Below, piece after piece: positions 6,920-8,695 of a DNA stretch of 8,695 nt. The notes under the pieces were generated by a model. That model saw only the letters and a list, made by a program, of their open reading frames with translations. It had not been told where the DNA came from and made no database searches. Position 1 is the first letter of the stretch; each line of letters opens with the position of its first letter. Source of the stretch: Polyangia bacterium (GTDB taxonomy: Bacteria > Myxococcota_A > Polyangia > Polyangiales > Polyangiaceae); contig JAUILJ010000283.1 of NCBI GenBank assembly GCA_030433055.1, forward strand, positions 1 to 8,695, given 5' to 3'. Made by a program: the position numbers and the translations under genes.

Positions 6920-7948
6920 ATGCCCGAGATCGACCTCCCGCTGGTGACCATCGGCATTCCCTGCCTGAACGAAGAGCGCTTCATCGAGAAGTGCGTCTCT
7001 GACGCGCTCCAACAGGACTATCCCGCAGACCGCATCGAAGTGGTGGTCGCCGACGGCGGCAGCACGGATCGCACCCGTGAGCTTCTCAACGAGCTATCCG
7101 CGCGGGAACCCCGGATGCGCTGGGTGGACAACCCACTCAAGATCCAGGCAGCGGCGATGAACGAGATCATTCGTAGCGCCAACGGCGACGTTGTCGTGCG
7201 GCTGGACGCTCATTGCGAGTACGCGAAGGACTACGTCAGCAAGTGCATCGCGGCACTCGAAGAAACTGGGGCGATGAACGCCGGAGGTTCCCAGCGCCCG
7301 AGAGCAGAGAACTGGTTCCAGAAGGCGCTCTGCGCCGCCATGGAGAGCCGGCTCGGTGTCGGTGGAGCGACCTACAAGGACGCTGCGAAGAGCGGCTTCG
7401 TCGACACCGTGTTCTGCGGGGCGTTTCGCAGGGAGGTCTTCGAGCAGGTTGGGATGTACGACCCTCGAGCGATCACCAACGAGGACTCCGAGCTCAACCA
7501 ACGCATCCTCGAGGCCGGTGGCAAGATCTACCTCAGCTCGGAGATCGAGGCGTATTATTACCCCAGGGATTCGTTCAAGAGCCTGGCCAAACAGTACTTC
7601 AAGTACGGGACCGGTCGCGCCCGAACGTTGCTGAAGCGCGGGCGATTCCCTCGTATCAGCCCGGCCATTCCCTTCCTGGTGACCATGGCTGGAACCGCGT
7701 TGCTCATCACTCGCCCGCTCAAGCCTTCCACCTGGTTCGCGTTTGGAGCCTACGCGACGTTGACGGGCATCGAAGCGGTGCGCGTGGGCAGCAAGGTCGG
7801 CCCTTGGGCGGTCCCAGTGGTGTGGGCTATCTTCCCCACGCTTCATGCCTCACACGGGTTCGGCTTTGCGTACGGGCTGCTGCGCTACGCGCGTAGTCCC
7901 GATTGGACGGACCCGGAGCTTCTCCCCCCCCGCCCCCAATCCGTTTGA
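6920..7948 (+). CDS. Family 2 glycosyltransferase with C-terminal membrane segments (ExoA-like)
   Basis: 342 residues. The N-terminal GT-A domain (about 7-240) has VTIGIPCLNEERFIEKC (9-25), the nucleotide-sugar-binding ADGGSTDRT (44-52), RLDAHCEY (94-101), which is the metal-binding DxD-type region written DAH as in ExoA-like enzymes, and TNEDSELNQRI (186-196) with the likely catalytic acid pair. After the KYGTGRARTL motif (228-237), hydrophobic stretches at about 248-264, 270-288 and 294-322 should anchor the C-terminus in the inner membrane. ExoA-type enzymes add sugars to lipid-linked exopolysaccharide intermediates on the cytoplasmic face, so a role in surface glycan synthesis is likely; donor and acceptor are unknown. 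The ribosome site is weak (GGGA close to the ATG). The last codons cross a run of eight C (7924-7931). It lies alone between the tandem array and a downstream hairpin. Confidence 0.92.
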   Translation: MPEIDLPLVTIGIPCLNEERFIEKCVSDALQQDYPADRIEVVVADGGSTDRTRELLNELSAREPRMRWVDNPLKIQAAAMNEIIRSANGDVVVRLDAHCEYAKDYVSKCIAALEETGAMNAGGSQRPRAENWFQKALCAAMESRLGVGGATYKDAAKSGFVDTVFCGAFRREVFEQVGMYDPRAITNEDSELNQRILEAGGKIYLSSEIEAYYYPRDSFKSLAKQYFKYGTGRARTLLKRGRFPRISPAIPFLVTMAGTALLITRPLKPSTWFAFGAYATLTGIEAVRVGSKVGPWAVPVVWAIFPTLHASHGFGFAYGLLRYARSPDWTDPELLPPRPQSV

Positions 7949-7950
7949 CC

Positions 7951-7974
7951 GTCATCCCACGGCGTGGCGATGAC
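7951..7974 (+). terminator. Hairpin just after the glycosyltransferase stop
   Basis: An inverted repeat two bases after the stop codon. Arm GTCATCCCAC (7951-7960) pairs with GTGG-C-GATGAC (7964-7974) around a three-base GGC loop, giving ten pairs with one bulged C. No T-run follows, so it is not a textbook intrinsic terminator. It could stabilise the 3' end of the mRNA or reduce read-through into the next gene. Confidence 0.45.
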
Positions 7975-8028
7975 ACGCCTCCCGGCAGCGCGTTCGACGA
8001 GCACGCTGCGAATGAATGAAGAGCTGCT

Positions 8029-8034
8029 AGGAGA
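8029..8034 (+). promoter_or_regulatory. Ribosome binding site for the secreted fusion protein
   Basis: AGGAGA lies six bases before the ATG at 8041. It is the best Shine-Dalgarno match among the plus-strand starts in the window and supports translation from 8041. Confidence 0.75.
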
Positions 8035-8040
8035 CGCGAC

Positions 8041-8695
8041 ATGGGAAAGAAACTCACTGCTGGTCTCGCCGCTGGTGTCTTCGTCTTCGGCGCGTTGCTG
8101 ATCCCAGTCGGGGGCCAGGCTCACTCGGTTCCAGAGAATGGAAGCAAGACCATGGACCTGACGTCATTTTCCGGCGAGAAACCCAGTACGAATCTGGATC
8201 TGTTGTTCATCCACCATTCGGTCGGAGGTCAGCTGTTGGCAGACCCCGGGTCCAACCGCGACCTGGCCGACAGCATTCACTCCACCCACGAGAACGGTGG
8301 TGGACTGCGCAGGCTGCTGTCGGCGGAAGGCTACGCGGTGCACGAGGTCTCCTATGGAAGCACTCTGGGAGAAAATACGGATCTCTTCGATTGGCTCCCC
8401 AAGTTTCGGACCAAGATGGACCAGATCCTTCACGCCCGCTTCAACGGCGAGAAGCTCAGCGACGGCGAAGAGCTCGACACCTCTCGCGGCGGCGATCCGA
8501 TGCCGTACCTGCACGGCGCGGGCAACATCGTGCCTGGCCTCGAGTCGCAGCTCGAGGGCAAGAAGAAGGGCGACAAGGTCGCGGCGGTCGTCAAGCCCGA
8601 GGACGGCTACGGCGACAAGAGCGGGCTGCCCCCGCAGTCGGTCCCCAAGACCGCATTCGGGGACTCCGAGCCTCGCCCGGGCCTGCCGCTGGTGG
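8041..8695 (+). CDS. Secreted chimera: SGNH-like N-terminus joined to a SlyD-like FKBP isomerase, 3' end beyond window
   Basis: I translated 218 codons with no stop before the window ends. Residues 1-27 form a signal peptide (MGKKLTAGLAAGVFVFGALL..., likely cut after GQA), so the product should be exported. Residues about 50-130 include LLFIHHSVGGQLL (54-66), NGGGLRRLL (85-93), VSYGSTLGENTDLFDW (103-118) and PKFRTKMDQIL (120-130). They resemble the front of a secreted SGNH-hydrolase-like family with an FIHHS motif (from memory). From about residue 133 the sequence becomes a SlyD-like FKBP: FNGEKLSDGEELDTS (134-148), YLHGAGNIVPGLESQLEG (156-173), GDKVAAVVKPEDGYGDKSG (177-195) and VPKTAF (201-206). 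FKBPs catalyse cis-trans isomerisation of prolyl bonds. The isomerase lacks its first few residues, and the later SGNH blocks do not appear. It may be a real fusion, a deletion between two genes or an assembly join; a strong ribosome site favours the start. Confidence 0.8.
   Translation, partial: MGKKLTAGLAAGVFVFGALLIPVGGQAHSVPENGSKTMDLTSFSGEKPSTNLDLLFIHHSVGGQLLADPGSNRDLADSIHSTHENGGGLRRLLSAEGYAVHEVSYGSTLGENTDLFDWLPKFRTKMDQILHARFNGEKLSDGEELDTSRGGDPMPYLHGAGNIVPGLESQLEGKKKGDKVAAVVKPEDGYGDKSGLPPQSVPKTAFGDSEPRPGLPLV

Overview
The window reads as chromosomal DNA of a GC-rich bacterium with long, well-packed genes and strong G/C preference at third codon positions. The FHA-GAF-SpoIIE regulator, the AMP ligase/AsnB/NadE cluster and the relatives I recognise point to a myxobacterium-like lineage (Myxococcota, perhaps Polyangia). 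That placement is an inference from gene content only.

Left half, minus strand (4273 to 1): an apparent operon read right to left. It starts with a single-domain NAD+ synthase-like PP-loop amidating enzyme (3302-4273), then a glutamine-dependent AsnB-type amidotransferase (1295-3286), then an AMP-forming acyl ligase (1-1232) that runs off the left edge. The gaps are 15 and 62 bases. The set contains one adenylating enzyme and two ATP-dependent amidating enzymes. It suggests a dedicated pathway that activates and amidates a carboxylic acid, possibly linked to cell-surface glycan or lipid synthesis, rather than plain NAD or asparagine housekeeping. The product is unknown.

Middle: a 643-base divergent non-coding stretch (4274-4916) probably carries the promoters of both flanking units. 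It is followed on the plus strand by an FHA-GAF-SpoIIE/PP2C signalling phosphatase (4917-6629). The stop codon of this gene lies in the first of six copies of a perfect or nearly perfect 20-bp tandem repeat (6615-6734).

Right half, plus strand: an ExoA-like family 2 glycosyltransferase with C-terminal membrane segments (6920-7948) is followed by a hairpin. A secreted protein then starts at 8041 and runs off the right edge. Its first ~130 residues look like the front of an SGNH-like secreted protein with an FIHHS motif. The rest is a SlyD-like FKBP peptidyl-prolyl isomerase lacking its first few residues. Third-position GC rises sharply at the junction (about 8434). This is the most unusual object in the window: either a real gene fusion or a rearrangement or assembly join.

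No tRNA, rRNA, CRISPR array, insertion sequence or transposase was seen.
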